From: JAHIZC01 sp043813305
GTDB lineage: Bacteria; Omnitrophota; Gorgyraeia; Gygaellales; Profunditerraquicolaceae
NCBI GenBank assembly: GCA_043813305.1
Contig: JBDRLC010000017.1
Coordinates: forward strand, 1-64,000
Direction: 5' to 3'
DNA: 64,000 nt
Shown one piece after another: positions 26,701 to 36,302 of the stretch (its first letter is position 1; every line of letters starts with the position of its first letter). Under the pieces are notes generated by a model. The model saw only the letters and a list, made by a program, of their open reading frames with translations, did not search any database and was not told the origin of the DNA. Made by a program: the position numbers and the translations under genes.

Positions 26701-27117
26701 GAAGACGGAAAAATTACTCTCTATGATGGCTATACCGGCCGACCTTTTGATCAAAAAGTAGCTGTTGGTTACACTTATGTAATGAAATTAATCCATCTGG
26801 TTGATGAAAAGATCCATGCCCGCTCAATTGGGCCGTATTCTCTAGTTACTCAACAGCCCTTAGGAGGAAAGGCACAGTTCGGAGGACAAAGATTAGGAGA
26901 AATGGAGGTCTGGGCCCTGGAAGCTTACGGTGCCGCATTTACCCTGCAGGAAATGTTGACCGTCAAGAGTGACGATGTCTCAGGAAGAACGCATATCTAT
27001 GAAGCGATCGTCAAGGGAGAACAACGTCTTAGTCACGGAACCCCGGAGTCATTTAATGTCTTAATCAAAGAATTACAGGGATTAGGACTGGATATTAGAA
27101 CAGAGAAGGCAAAATAA
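23713..27117 (+). CDS. rpoB: RNA polymerase beta subunit
   Basis: Catalytic partner of beta-prime. At 1134 aa it is a compact version lacking the large lineage-specific inserts of the 1342-aa E. coli protein. The rifampicin region reads SQLSQFMDQVNPLAETTHKR, with Val and Ala at two positions that are Asn and Ser in E. coli, while the main resistance-determining His and Ser are kept. IRGLTRERAGF-type (GGLSRERAGFEVRD), GRHGNKGVV and the C-terminal EMEVWALEAYGAA clamp motif are present. The stop abuts the rpoC ATG. Confidence 0.99.
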   Translation: MIKRKSFGRLKEVFDIPHFLDVQLKSYHELLQIDTPPKERINQGLQEVFEEIFPVESADRSVKLEFVSYSLGKPKYNTTESMARSLTYAAPLKVKFRLTTPQETKEQDAYFGEIPLVTDTGTFIINGDERVVVSQLQRSPGVSFEEEVHPTGKRIFYGRIIPYRGAWLEFKYDLTETILAYVDRRRNFPATQILRILGFSTDSDIIQAFGQEYPEITNTLKKDYTKNKEEAYLDFYRKMRPTEPITKEAAEALFYRLFFDPGRYDLERAGRFILNRKLVMDVSLEKRILDSATVIKVIEYLMKLKDGSGKIDDIDHLGNRRVKTVGELVQNQVRIGLARVERSIRERLSILGEFENLNVHYLINSKLLSNQVRDFFSRSQLSQFMDQVNPLAETTHKRRLSALGPGGLSRERAGFEVRDIHPSHYGRICPIETPEGPNIGLIASLSTFARVNNLGLLETPYRKVEEGRVTKKIAYLTADIEQECVIAQANVPLDNDGYFSEREVSCRYKDDFPKVHGKKVQYMDVSPKQLVSVAASLIPFLEHDDANRALMGSNMQRQAVPLMITEPPLVGTLMEEKVARDSGTVVLAEEAGKVNYVDSHTIIIGKQTYHLKKFLRTNADTCINQRPLVKLGERVEKGSIIADGISTKSGELALGKNVLCAYMPWRGYNFEDAILISSKLVKEDTFTSIHVEEFEIEATETRLGNEEITRDIPNVSEEALSNLDESGIIYMGAEVAPGDILVGKITPKTDTEPSPEERLLRAIFGEKAGDVRDTSLIVPPGVEGVVINVHVFSRKERGRKSKEDKSKELAKIRELKAYYIQEIEFVETEKIARLSRLLNVDKKKLEKMDFSDNEEAKILAASFDEQIQELIAEQDQEMEKVRRGDELPAGVLKRAVVYIATKRKLSEGDKLAGRHGNKGVVAKILPEEDMPFLPDGTPVEIVLNPLGVPSRMNVGQILEAHLGWAAKAMGLFVASPVFDGATEKEIKEMLKKCDFPEDGKITLYDGYTGRPFDQKVAVGYTYVMKLIHLVDEKIHARSIGPYSLVTQQPLGGKAQFGGQRLGEMEVWALEAYGAAFTLQEMLTVKSDDVSGRTHIYEAIVKGEQRLSHGTPESFNVLIKELQGLGLDIRTEKAK

Positions 27118-30100
27118 ATGGAACAAGTCGTTACTTTCGATAATATTACAATCAAAATCGCATCCAGCCAGGTGATTAAGTCTTGGTCTAAGGGAGAGGT
27201 AAGAAAAGCAGAAACGATCAATTATCGCACTCTTAAACCAGAGAAGGACGGCCTATTCTGTGAGCGGATATTCGGCCCGGTGCGCGACTGGGAGTGTAAT
27301 TGCGGTAAATATAAAGGTATAAAGTTCAAAGGGATTACCTGTGACCGTTGCGGCGTCACCGTAGACCGCTCAAAGGTACGCAGAGAACGTATGGGCCATA
27401 TCGAATTGGCAGCACCGGTGACACACATCTGGTTTTTTAAAGCAGTGCCTAGCAGAATGTCCGCTTTATTAGATATCGGATTAAGGGACATGGAGAAGAT
27501 CATTTATTATGAGGAGTACGTAGTAATCGATCCCGGTTCAACGCCGCTGAAGAAAAAAGAACTCCTTAGCGAAGAGAAATATCAGGAATGCCTGGCTAAA
27601 TACGGCGCCAACTTTAAGGCCAAGATCGGAGCCGAAGCCGTAAATGACTTATTAAAGGAATTAGATCTGGACTCTCATTGCCGAAAGCTACGTAGAGATA
27701 TCGATAAGTCAAAGGATGCCTTAAATAACCGTAAAAACTTAAAAACTTTAAAGATCGTCGAAGACTTTAAGAAATCAGGCAATAAACCTGATTGGATGAT
27801 ACTTGAAATCCTGCCGGTTATTCCTCCTGATTTAAGGCCGTTAGTTCCTTTAGATGGCGGCAGATTTGCCACCTCTGATCTTAATGACTTGTATAGAAGG
27901 GTGATCAACCGCAATAACCGATTGAGAAAACTGATGGAGCTAAGCGCTCCGGAAATAATCATCCGCAATGAAAAACGTATGCTCCAGGAAGCGGTAGATG
28001 CGCTCTTGGATAACGGCAGGCACGGAAAACCGGTACTCGGTGCAAATAACCGCCCGCTAAAATCACTCTCTGACATGCTCAAAGGAAAACAGGGAAGATT
28101 CAGACAAAATCTCTTAGGTAAGCGCGTTGACTACTCCGGCCGTTCAGTTATAGTCGTAGGCCCTGAGCTTAACCTGCATGAATGCGGCTTACCGAAACAG
28201 ATGGGCCTAGAATTATTCCAACCATTTATCATTAAGAAATTAAGAGAAAAGGGATTTGTGCATACTATAAAAGGTGCACGTAGAATGGTTGAGCGCGGTA
28301 AGATCGAAGTATGGGATATTTTAGACGAAGTAATCCAAGACCATTGCGTGCTCTTGAACCGTGCGCCTACATTACACCGCTTAGGAATACAGGCTTTCCA
28401 ACCGGTTTTAGTCGAAGGTAAATCGATTAAGATCCATCCATTAGTCTGCACTGCTTTTAACGCTGATTTTGACGGTGACCAAATGGCAGTACACGTACCA
28501 TTATCTTTAGAATCGCAGTTAGAAGTTAAAATCCTTGTATTATCGATAAATAATATATTTTCTCCTGCTGACGGAAGGCCGATAGTCACTCCTACGCAGG
28601 ATATCGTCTTAGGCCTTTCGTATCTGAGCAAAGAAAAACCCGGTGCCAAAGGAGAAAATAAAGTTTTTGCTGACCCCGATGAGGTCCTGATTGCTTTTGA
28701 TGATAAAGCAGTAGATCTCCACGCCGCAATAAAGTTAAGGGTAGAGAAGGTTTTTATCCTGGAGGATAAAAAGATAATCTCTGAAAAACAACTGCTCCCT
28801 ACCACCGTAGGAAGGGTATTTTTCAATCAGATGCTCCCCGAAGGGTTCGGTTTTGTGAACATGGAATTAAATAAAAGGAATGTAGGCGATATAGTAATCG
28901 AATGCTATAAACGCTTTGGCCACGCCGCATGCGTAAAACTGCTGGATGATATGAAAAAACTCGGTTTTGAAATGGCTACTTTAGGCGGAATATCAATCGG
29001 CATAGACGACCTGCAGATCCCAGAAGAGAAACAGGAAGTTTTAAGAGCATCAAAAGCAGAAGTAGCCAAGGTAGAAAATCAATACCGGCAGGGTATCATC
29101 ACAGATAGTGAACGCAAAGCTAAAATTATTGATATCTGGACGCATACCACAGATAATATCTCAGACCTATTGTTTAAAAAAATGGAGCGGTTTAATCCTA
29201 TATTCATGATGGCTGATTCAGGAGCAAGAGGATCGAGGCTTCAGATCAGGCAGTTAGCAGGCATGCGCGGACTTATGGCAAAACCTTCCGGAGAAATAAT
29301 CGAAAGCCCGATTACCGCTAACTTTAGAGAAGGCCTAAACGTTCTAGAATACTTTATCTCCACTCACGGTGCGCGTAAAGGGTTAGCCGACACAGCGCTG
29401 AAAACCGCAGATGCGGGTTATTTAACCCGTAGGTTAGTTGATGTTGCTCAGGAAGTAATTGTCAATGTTCATGACTGCGGCACTCTTAACGGAATCACAG
29501 TCTCTGCAATCATCGAAGGCGACGAAGAAGTAGTCAGCTTAAAAGACCGGATTGTAGGAAGAGTCGCCCTGGATAATATCGTTGATATCATTACCGATGA
29601 ACAGATCATCAAGGCGGGCGAAGAGATTCTGGAAGAAAAAGCCGATATGATCGAAAGGCTGGGGATAGAAAAAATCCGTATCCGCAGCGTTTTGACCTGC
29701 GAATCAGGCAGGGGCGTTTGTACTAAATGTTACGGAATAAACTTAGCCAGCGGCAGGCTGGTTGAAGTGGGAGAAGCGGTAGGGGTAATTGCAGCTCAGA
29801 GTATCGGCGAACCGGGAACCCAGTTAACCATGAGAACCTTCCATATCGGCGGTACGGCATCAAGAATTATCGCACAATCATCTATCAAGTCAAAGAATAA
29901 AGGTATCGTAAAATTCCATAACTTAAGAGTCACCTTTAAGAATAAAGAGTTTATAGTTTTGAACCGAAATGGTTCAATAAGCATAAATGATAAACACGCA
30001 AGAGAGCTTGAGAGATATACCGTTCCTCACGGTGCTATTCTGATTATTGCTGACGGCCAAGAGGTAAACAAGGGTGTAGCTTTTGTACGCTGGGACCCGT

Positions 30101-31167
30101 ATTCATCTTCGGTTCTAACCGAAGTAATGGGTACGGTAAAATTTGAAGATTTACGTGAAAACGTCACTGTCCGCGAGGAGCTAAACCCGGTTACAAAATT
30201 AATAGAGCGAGTAGTAGTAGAGCATAAACAAGAATACCATCCTCAGATAGTAATCTTAGATGAAAGCAAGGAAGTCTTAGGAATTTATCCTATTCCGGTA
30301 GGTGCACATATTCTGGTAAAAGACGGCCAGAAAGTAGGCGCGGGAGACCTCCTGGCTAAGATTCCGCGCTTGGTAGTGAAAACTAAAGATATTACCGGGG
30401 GTTTACCACGAGTCGCAGAATTATTCGAAGCCAGGCGTCCTAAGGACCCCGCAGTAATCAGCGAAATAGACGGTTTCGTAGAATTCGCAGAGAATAAAAA
30501 AGGACAGCGGTTGATCGTCGTAAAATCCTCCACAGGCATGCAGAGAGAATATCTCATGCCGCACGGAAAACATCCCAATGTCTATAAGGGCGATAAAGTC
30601 ATCGCCGGCCAGCAATTAACTGACGGTCCCGTAGTTTTACAGGATATTTTAAGGGTTTGCGGAGACAAGGTCTTGCAGGAATATTTAGTCAACGAAGTAC
30701 AGGAGGTCTACAGGCTTCAGGGCGTGCGGATAAATGATAAGCATATTGAATTAATCATCAGACAGATGCTAAAAAAGGTAAGCATAGAAGATCCGGGAAG
30801 TACTGAGTTTTTGCCTATGCAACAAGTTGATAAGTGGAAATTCCAGAAAGAAAATTCGCGCGTGATTAAAAAGGGTGGGAAACCGGCTCAGGCAACTCCC
30901 TTACTACTAGGCATTACCAAGGCATCCTTAACTACAGAAAGCTTTATCTCTGCTGCCAGTTTCCAGGAAACGACAAAAGTGCTTACGGAAGCAGCCTGTT
31001 CGGGTAAAAAAGATGAGTTGTTCGGTCTGAAAGAGAACGTCATCGTCGGACACCTGATACCCGCCGGTACAGGTTTCCGTGATCATCGTGATATTGAGAT
31101 GGAGAAACACGCAGAAGTAAAGACAGAGCCTCAGAAGCTAGAAAAAGGCAGTAAAAAGAAGGAATAA
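27118..31167 (+). CDS. rpoC: RNA polymerase beta-prime subunit
   Basis: Carries the active-site magnesium loop NADFDGDQMAVH (about residues 451-462). The N-terminal zinc finger is CNCGKYKGIKFKGITCDRCG, the second zinc site CESGRGVCTKC. Bridge-helix and trigger-loop segments include GARGSRLQIRQLAG and GEPGTQLTMRTFH. Length is 1349 aa, close to the E. coli size. A Lys-rich tail ends the protein. rpsL follows 7 nt later, so rpoBC and the str operon are merged. Confidence 0.99.
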   Translation: MEQVVTFDNITIKIASSQVIKSWSKGEVRKAETINYRTLKPEKDGLFCERIFGPVRDWECNCGKYKGIKFKGITCDRCGVTVDRSKVRRERMGHIELAAPVTHIWFFKAVPSRMSALLDIGLRDMEKIIYYEEYVVIDPGSTPLKKKELLSEEKYQECLAKYGANFKAKIGAEAVNDLLKELDLDSHCRKLRRDIDKSKDALNNRKNLKTLKIVEDFKKSGNKPDWMILEILPVIPPDLRPLVPLDGGRFATSDLNDLYRRVINRNNRLRKLMELSAPEIIIRNEKRMLQEAVDALLDNGRHGKPVLGANNRPLKSLSDMLKGKQGRFRQNLLGKRVDYSGRSVIVVGPELNLHECGLPKQMGLELFQPFIIKKLREKGFVHTIKGARRMVERGKIEVWDILDEVIQDHCVLLNRAPTLHRLGIQAFQPVLVEGKSIKIHPLVCTAFNADFDGDQMAVHVPLSLESQLEVKILVLSINNIFSPADGRPIVTPTQDIVLGLSYLSKEKPGAKGENKVFADPDEVLIAFDDKAVDLHAAIKLRVEKVFILEDKKIISEKQLLPTTVGRVFFNQMLPEGFGFVNMELNKRNVGDIVIECYKRFGHAACVKLLDDMKKLGFEMATLGGISIGIDDLQIPEEKQEVLRASKAEVAKVENQYRQGIITDSERKAKIIDIWTHTTDNISDLLFKKMERFNPIFMMADSGARGSRLQIRQLAGMRGLMAKPSGEIIESPITANFREGLNVLEYFISTHGARKGLADTALKTADAGYLTRRLVDVAQEVIVNVHDCGTLNGITVSAIIEGDEEVVSLKDRIVGRVALDNIVDIITDEQIIKAGEEILEEKADMIERLGIEKIRIRSVLTCESGRGVCTKCYGINLASGRLVEVGEAVGVIAAQSIGEPGTQLTMRTFHIGGTASRIIAQSSIKSKNKGIVKFHNLRVTFKNKEFIVLNRNGSISINDKHARELERYTVPHGAILIIADGQEVNKGVAFVRWDPYSSSVLTEVMGTVKFEDLRENVTVREELNPVTKLIERVVVEHKQEYHPQIVILDESKEVLGIYPIPVGAHILVKDGQKVGAGDLLAKIPRLVVKTKDITGGLPRVAELFEARRPKDPAVISEIDGFVEFAENKKGQRLIVVKSSTGMQREYLMPHGKHPNVYKGDKVIAGQQLTDGPVVLQDILRVCGDKVLQEYLVNEVQEVYRLQGVRINDKHIELIIRQMLKKVSIEDPGSTEFLPMQQVDKWKFQKENSRVIKKGGKPAQATPLLLGITKASLTTESFISAASFQETTKVLTEAACSGKKDELFGLKENVIVGHLIPAGTGFRDHRDIEMEKHAEVKTEPQKLEKGSKKKE

Positions 31168-31174
31168 TACCAAT

Positions 31175-31546
31175 ATGCCGACTATTTCACAACTGATTAG
31201 ATTAGGAAGAATAAGCAGAAGGAAGAAAACAAAATCACCGGCTTTAAAGGCTTCTCCGCAAAGACGCGGCGTATGCCTGCAGGTAAGGACAATGACTCCG
31301 AAGAAACCCAACTCTGCTTTAAGAAAGATCGCCAGAGTCAGATTAACCACAGGTATTGAAGTCACCTCATACATACCCGGAGAAGGCCATAATCTGCAGG
31401 AACACTCCATCGTTTTAGTTAGAGGCGGACGTGTAAAGGATCTTCCGGGCGTAAGGTATCATATCGTCAGAGGAACCCTGGATACGGCGGGAGTGAGCAA
31501 CAGAAAGAAATCACGTTCTAAATACGGAGCAAAAAGACCGAAATGA
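31175..31546 (+). CDS. rpsL: Ribosomal protein S12
   Basis: Decoding-centre protein. QRRGVCLQVRTMTPKKPNSA contains the conserved PKKPNSA loop with the lysine whose replacement gives streptomycin resistance; RGGRVKDLPGVRYH holds the second resistance site. The wild-type lysines are present. It is 123 aa and overlaps rpsG by 4 nt. Confidence 0.98.
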   Translation: MPTISQLIRLGRISRRKKTKSPALKASPQRRGVCLQVRTMTPKKPNSALRKIARVRLTTGIEVTSYIPGEGHNLQEHSIVLVRGGRVKDLPGVRYHIVRGTLDTAGVSNRKKSRSKYGAKRPK

Positions 31547-32013
31547 GAAGAAGAAAAGCACGTGGAAAAGAATTAACCGCTGACCCTAAATTTAACAGCA
31601 AGATAGTAACAAAATTTATAAATATGTGCATGATGAAAGGGAAGAAGTCTTTAGCGGAAAAAATTGTCTATGGTTCGTTTGAAAAAATCAAGGCACAACT
31701 CAATGAAGCCGATGTGATAAAGGTATTCCATAAGGCATTAGATAACGCCCGTCCTCGCCTGGAAGTAAAGCCCAGACGTGTCGGAGGTGCAACTTATCAG
31801 ATCCCGATTGAAGTCAGGCAGGAGAGAGGTACTTCTATTGCCTTGCGTTGGATCAGGGATTTTGCCAGGTCGAAGAAAGGAAAATCATTAAAAGATAGGT
31901 TGGCCGATGAGATAATCGCAGCATATAAGGGAGAGGGTTCATCAATCAAAAAGAGAGATGATACCCATAAGATGGCCGAAGCCAATAAGGCCTTTGCACA
32001 TTTTAAATGGTAA
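31543..32013 (+). CDS. rpsG: Ribosomal protein S7
   Basis: Primary binder of the 16S rRNA 3' major (head) domain, next to the E site. Begins MRRRKARG; KPRRVGGATYQIPIEV and ALRWIRDFARSKKGKSL are conserved. It is the standard 156 aa. Its last codons overlap the start of fusA. Confidence 0.98.
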   Translation: MRRRKARGKELTADPKFNSKIVTKFINMCMMKGKKSLAEKIVYGSFEKIKAQLNEADVIKVFHKALDNARPRLEVKPRRVGGATYQIPIEVRQERGTSIALRWIRDFARSKKGKSLKDRLADEIIAAYKGEGSSIKKRDDTHKMAEANKAFAHFKW

Positions 32014-34109
32014 TGTTGAGAAAAATCGCATTAGACAAAATCAGGAATATCGGGATTATCGCGCATATAGATGCAGGTAAGACTACTACTACCGAACGTA
32101 TCCTATATTATACTGGTAAAACCTATAAAATCGGCGAGGTAGATGAAGGTACAGCTACCATGGATTGGATGGCCCAGGAGCAGGAAAGGGGAATTACTAT
32201 CACCGCGGCCTGCACTACCTGCAAATGGAACGATATCACTATAAACGTGATTGATACTCCCGGACATGTGGATTTCACCGTAGAAGTGGAGAGGTCATTA
32301 AAAGTGCTGGATGGCGCAGTGGTAGTCTTCTGCGGAGTAGGCGGTGTCGAGCCTCAATCAGAAACCGTATGGAGACAGGCAGACCGTTATGAGGTACCGA
32401 GATTAGCTTTTGTCAATAAATTAGACCGCACGGGCAATAATTTTTATGATGTCATTGATCAGATGCATAAAAAGCTGGGAGCGAATGCAGCAGCAATACA
32501 GCTGCCGTACTTTAAGAATAGTGAATTGACAGGTATGATTAATTTAATTGACGATAAGCTAATCCTATATAAAGATGCCTCTGGTGCAGAGTATGAATCT
32601 GTGGAAGTACCCGGCGAGTCACGTAACGAAACTGATAAATACCATAACATCATGCTAGAGAAGATTGCAGAGGCAGATGAAGAAATCATGGATAAGTTTG
32701 TCCATGGCAAAACGATTACTGCCGAGGACATTAAAAAAGCAATCCGTAGCACAGTTGTAAAGAATAAATTTGTTCCGGTTTTATGCGGCTCATCTTTAAA
32801 AAACAGAGGGACTCAACCATTGCTTGATGCTATATGCGAGTATCTCCCATCACCGCAGGATGTGCCGCCGATGAAAGGGATAAATCCTGATACTAATGAA
32901 TATGAAGAGATTCCTGCATCAGATAAAGCTCCTCTCTGCGCTCTCTGCTTTAAGGTAGCGACTGATTCCTACGTCGGCAAGTTGCATTACGTAAGAATGT
33001 ATTCAGGTACGCTAAAATCAGGTGAATATATCTATAACTCTTCGAAGGGAATCAGAGAACGGATTACTAAATTAGTTAGAATGCACGCCAATCGTCAGGA
33101 AATCATCGACCGGCTGTATACCGGCGACATAGCGGCAGCGGTAGGTTTAAAAAATACTAAAACCGGTGATACGCTTTGCATGGAAGCAAAACCTTTATTG
33201 ATCGAGTCGATGCATTTTCCGGAACCGGTAATACAACAGGCAATCGAACCCAAAACTAAACAGGACCAAGAAAAATTAGGTTTTGCTTTACATAAATTAG
33301 CTGAAGAAGATCCATCTTTCCGCGTTAATTATAATCAGGAGACTGGTGAAACAATTATCTCCGGTATGGGGCAGTTGCATTTAGATATCGTAATCGACCG
33401 GATCATGCGCGAATTTAACGTGGAAGCTCAGGTGGGTTCGCCTCAGGTAGCATATCGAGAGACAGTAACCAAGAAGGTTGTAGTCACAGGTAAATTTATC
33501 CAGCAGTCCGGCGGTAGAGGCCAATACGGCCATGTCGTTCTCCAGATAGAACCTCAGGAGATGCCGGGAACAGGCATAACTTTTGAAAATAAAATCAAAA
33601 GCGGTGCGATTCCCCGGGAATATATTCCTTCGGTGGAAGACGGAGTACTGGGAGCCGCAAAGAGCGGTTCGTTATCCGGGTATCCGGTCACTGATACAAA
33701 AATCACATTAATCGACGGGTCTTTTCATGAAGTTGACTCTTCTGAAATGGCCTTTCAGATGGCAGGTGCGATCGCTTTCAACGACGGACTGAAAAAAGCA
33801 GGCCCGATTTTATTAGAACCAATCATGGATATGGAGATCACCGTGCCCGAGGAATATATGGGTACGGTAATCGGAGATCTTAATGCACGGCGAGCAAAGA
33901 TAATCTCTCTTAACACCCGGGCAAATATTCGCGCAATCAGGACTTATATTCCTCTAGCTGAAATATTTAATTATGCCACGGTGCTAAGGTCTTTAACCCA
34001 AGGCCGGGCATCCTATACAATGGAGCCCTCATTTTATACTGAGGTGCCTTCACATATAACGGAAAGAATTACCGCAGGATTCACGGCTACAGGTACAAGA
34101 AGGGTTTAG
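32007..34109 (+). CDS. fusA: Elongation factor G
   Basis: GTPase that translocates the ribosome. G1 AHIDAGKTTTTERIL, G2 RGITITAA, G3 DTPGHVDF, G4 NKLDRTG; domain IV begins near VAYRETVTKK and holds GGRGQYGHVV. Length is 700 aa. Two ATG codons are possible, 32007 and 32013; the second overlaps the rpsG stop by one base and gives the more usual N-terminus MLRKIALDKIRNIG. Only one EF-G is present here. Confidence 0.97.
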   Translation: MVMLRKIALDKIRNIGIIAHIDAGKTTTTERILYYTGKTYKIGEVDEGTATMDWMAQEQERGITITAACTTCKWNDITINVIDTPGHVDFTVEVERSLKVLDGAVVVFCGVGGVEPQSETVWRQADRYEVPRLAFVNKLDRTGNNFYDVIDQMHKKLGANAAAIQLPYFKNSELTGMINLIDDKLILYKDASGAEYESVEVPGESRNETDKYHNIMLEKIAEADEEIMDKFVHGKTITAEDIKKAIRSTVVKNKFVPVLCGSSLKNRGTQPLLDAICEYLPSPQDVPPMKGINPDTNEYEEIPASDKAPLCALCFKVATDSYVGKLHYVRMYSGTLKSGEYIYNSSKGIRERITKLVRMHANRQEIIDRLYTGDIAAAVGLKNTKTGDTLCMEAKPLLIESMHFPEPVIQQAIEPKTKQDQEKLGFALHKLAEEDPSFRVNYNQETGETIISGMGQLHLDIVIDRIMREFNVEAQVGSPQVAYRETVTKKVVVTGKFIQQSGGRGQYGHVVLQIEPQEMPGTGITFENKIKSGAIPREYIPSVEDGVLGAAKSGSLSGYPVTDTKITLIDGSFHEVDSSEMAFQMAGAIAFNDGLKKAGPILLEPIMDMEITVPEEYMGTVIGDLNARRAKIISLNTRANIRAIRTYIPLAEIFNYATVLRSLTQGRASYTMEPSFYTEVPSHITERITAGFTATGTRRV

Positions 34110-34131
34110 AAGAACTAAAGGAGGTGTCTAA

Positions 34132-35337
34132 ATGGCTAAAGAAAAATTTGTAAGATCAAAACCACACGTAAACGTAGGGACTATCGGCCACATTGACCAT
34201 GGCAAGACTCTCTTGACTTCCACGATTACTCACGTGCTTGCGAAATTAGGCAAGGCTGAAGCTAAATCATACGCTGATATTGCCAAGGGTGGAGCAGTAA
34301 GAGACGAATCCAAGATTTTGACTATTTCTGTCGCACACGTTGAGTACGAAACGGATAAACGCCATTACGCACATATCGATTGCCCCGGTCATGCAGATTA
34401 CATCAAAAACATGATTACCGGCGCAGCGCAGATGGACGGCGCAATCCTTGTTGTCTCTGCCGCCGATGGCCCAATGCCTCAAACCAGAGAGCATATACTT
34501 CTGGCAAGACAAGTCAACGTTCCGGCTATGGTAGTATTTCTAAATAAGATCGATGTGGTTCAAGATAAAGAGCTGATTGATCTTGTCGAAATGGAAGTAA
34601 GGGAGCTGCTTACTAAATACGGCTACCCCGGAGATAAGACTCCTATCATAAAAGGAAGTGCTCTAAAGGCAATGGAAGCAAGCTCAGATCCTAATAGCGA
34701 GGCTTGCAAGCCAATCATGGATCTAATGAAAGCAGTAGATGATTTTATTCCTACACCGGTCAGAGAGATGGATAAACCATTACTCATGGCTGTTGAAGAC
34801 GTGTTTAGCATCGAAGGTAGAGGGACAGTTGGTACGGGAAGAATCGAACGCGGTAAGGTCAAAGTAGGCGAGGAAGTCGAACTAGTCGGCTTAAGGCCAG
34901 AGGTAAAAAAGACGGTTGTCACCGGAATCGAAATGTTCAGAAAGATTCTTGAGGAAGGTCAAGCAGGCGATAACGTTGGATTGCTCTTAAGAGGCGTGGA
35001 TAAAGATACTATCGAGCGCGGTATGGTTATTGCTGCGCCTAAATCCATCACTCCTCATACAAAGTTTAAAGGCAAAATTTATATTCTAACTAAAGAAGAA
35101 GGCGGAAGACATACGCCTTTCTTTAAAGGTTACCGCCCGCAGTTCTACTTCAGAACCACCGATGTTACGGGAAGCGTAACATTACCTCAGGGCGTTGAAA
35201 TGGTCATGCCCGGAGACAATATTGATTTGGAAGTAGAATTGATTACGCCTATCGCTATGGAGAAAGAGTCACGTTTTGCAATTCGTGAAGGCGGGCATAC
35301 AGTCGGTGCCGGAGTGGTAACAGAAGTTGTTGCCTAA
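34132..35337 (+). CDS. tuf: Elongation factor Tu, with planctomycete-like switch I
   Basis: Delivers aminoacyl-tRNA to the ribosome. G1 GHIDHGKTLLTS, G3 DCPGHADYIKNM, G4 NKID and domain II RGTVGTGRIERG are standard. The switch I region, usually ending APEEKARGITINTSHVEYE, here reads DIAKGGAVRDESKILTI followed by SVAHVEYE; the Mg-coordinating Thr is kept but RGITI is KILTI. From memory this matches planctomycete EF-Tu. It is 401 aa and sits in the fusA-tuf-rpsJ position; no tuf lies near secE. AAGGAGGTG precedes the ATG. Confidence 0.98.
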   Translation: MAKEKFVRSKPHVNVGTIGHIDHGKTLLTSTITHVLAKLGKAEAKSYADIAKGGAVRDESKILTISVAHVEYETDKRHYAHIDCPGHADYIKNMITGAAQMDGAILVVSAADGPMPQTREHILLARQVNVPAMVVFLNKIDVVQDKELIDLVEMEVRELLTKYGYPGDKTPIIKGSALKAMEASSDPNSEACKPIMDLMKAVDDFIPTPVREMDKPLLMAVEDVFSIEGRGTVGTGRIERGKVKVGEEVELVGLRPEVKKTVVTGIEMFRKILEEGQAGDNVGLLLRGVDKDTIERGMVIAAPKSITPHTKFKGKIYILTKEEGGRHTPFFKGYRPQFYFRTTDVTGSVTLPQGVEMVMPGDNIDLEVELITPIAMEKESRFAIREGGHTVGAGVVTEVVA

Positions 35338-35361
35338 AGCGGAGCTTAATTAAATAATAAA

Positions 35362-35661
35362 ATGCAGAAGATTCGCATAAAATTAAAAGCTTACGATCAT
35401 CGTCTCTTAGATCAGGCAGTAGCTGAAATCGTAGATACGGTTAAACGGACGGGTGCAAAATTATCCGGCCCAGTACCGCTGCCTACAAAACGCGAGATTT
35501 ACACTGTACTGCGTTCTCCGGTAATAGATAAAAAGTCCCGCGAACAATTTGATCTTTCAACCCATAAACGCCTGATTGATATATTTGAGCCTACGTCCAA
35601 AACGATCGATTCATTGAGAAAATTGAATCTACCGGCTGGAGTTTACGTGGAGATAAAGTAG
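35362..35661 (+). CDS. rpsJ: Ribosomal protein S10 (NusE)
   Basis: Head protein of the 30S subunit and, free, the NusB/NusG-binding antitermination factor. KIRIKLKAYDHRLLDQ and GPVPLPTKREIYTVLRSPV are highly conserved. It is 99 aa and opens the S10 gene series. Confidence 0.98.
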   Translation: MQKIRIKLKAYDHRLLDQAVAEIVDTVKRTGAKLSGPVPLPTKREIYTVLRSPVIDKKSREQFDLSTHKRLIDIFEPTSKTIDSLRKLNLPAGVYVEIK

Positions 35662-35662
35662 G

Positions 35663-36298
35663 ATGATTGCATTGATAGGTAAAAAAATAGGGATGACCCA
35701 ATCCTTTACCGAGAAAGGCGAGCTGCTTAGCGTAACTGCTATTGAAGTAGGTCCCTGCCCGATACTTGGGATCAAAGATAAAAACATACAGATAGGGTTT
35801 GATCCAGTTAATGAAAAACGGGTTAAAAAACCTATATTAGGTTTTTTTAATAAAATAAAGGTTGCTCCTCGTAAAGTGATCAAAGAAATCCTTAGGGATG
35901 CCGGTAGAGAGTATAAAATCGGAGATGAGCTAAAAGTAGACCTCTTTAAATCCGGAGATTTCGTTGATATCACGGGGGTATCTATCGGAAAAGGGTTCCA
36001 AGGCGGAATGAAGCGCTGGAATTGGCGCGGGGGCCCCAGAAGCCATGGTTCGATGTCTCATAGGCGCGTTGGTTCTATCGGCTCAAGCGCAACGCCCAGC
36101 AGAGTTTTAAAGGGAAAGCATCTACCGGGACATATGGGCCACCAGCAGGTAACCATACAGAATCTACGGGTCGTAAGTGTTGATGCGCAAAATAATTTAA
36201 TGCTGGTTAAGGGTGCTGTCCCCGGCCATAAGAACAGCTATATGGTAATAAAAACAGCAAAGAAGAAGGCAGTGAAAGTAATCAAAGAGAAAAAATAA
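35663..36298 (+). CDS. rplC: Ribosomal protein L3
   Basis: Binds near the peptidyl transferase centre and starts 50S assembly. Opens MIALIGKKIGMTQSF; the extended loop region reads GFQGGMKRWNWRGGPRSHGS and HLPGHMGHQQVT. Trp-loop and RGGP residues near the active site are conserved. Length 211 aa, one base after rpsJ. Confidence 0.98.
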   Translation: MIALIGKKIGMTQSFTEKGELLSVTAIEVGPCPILGIKDKNIQIGFDPVNEKRVKKPILGFFNKIKVAPRKVIKEILRDAGREYKIGDELKVDLFKSGDFVDITGVSIGKGFQGGMKRWNWRGGPRSHGSMSHRRVGSIGSSATPSRVLKGKHLPGHMGHQQVTIQNLRVVSVDAQNNLMLVKGAVPGHKNSYMVIKTAKKKAVKVIKEKK

Positions 36299-36302
36299 TT
36301 AA

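Noticed and set aside
28131..28826. 231-codon reading frame on the - strand inside rpoC
   Set aside because: A shadow of the strongly conserved rpoC frame; the same holds for the other long antisense frames in rpoB, fusA and leuC.
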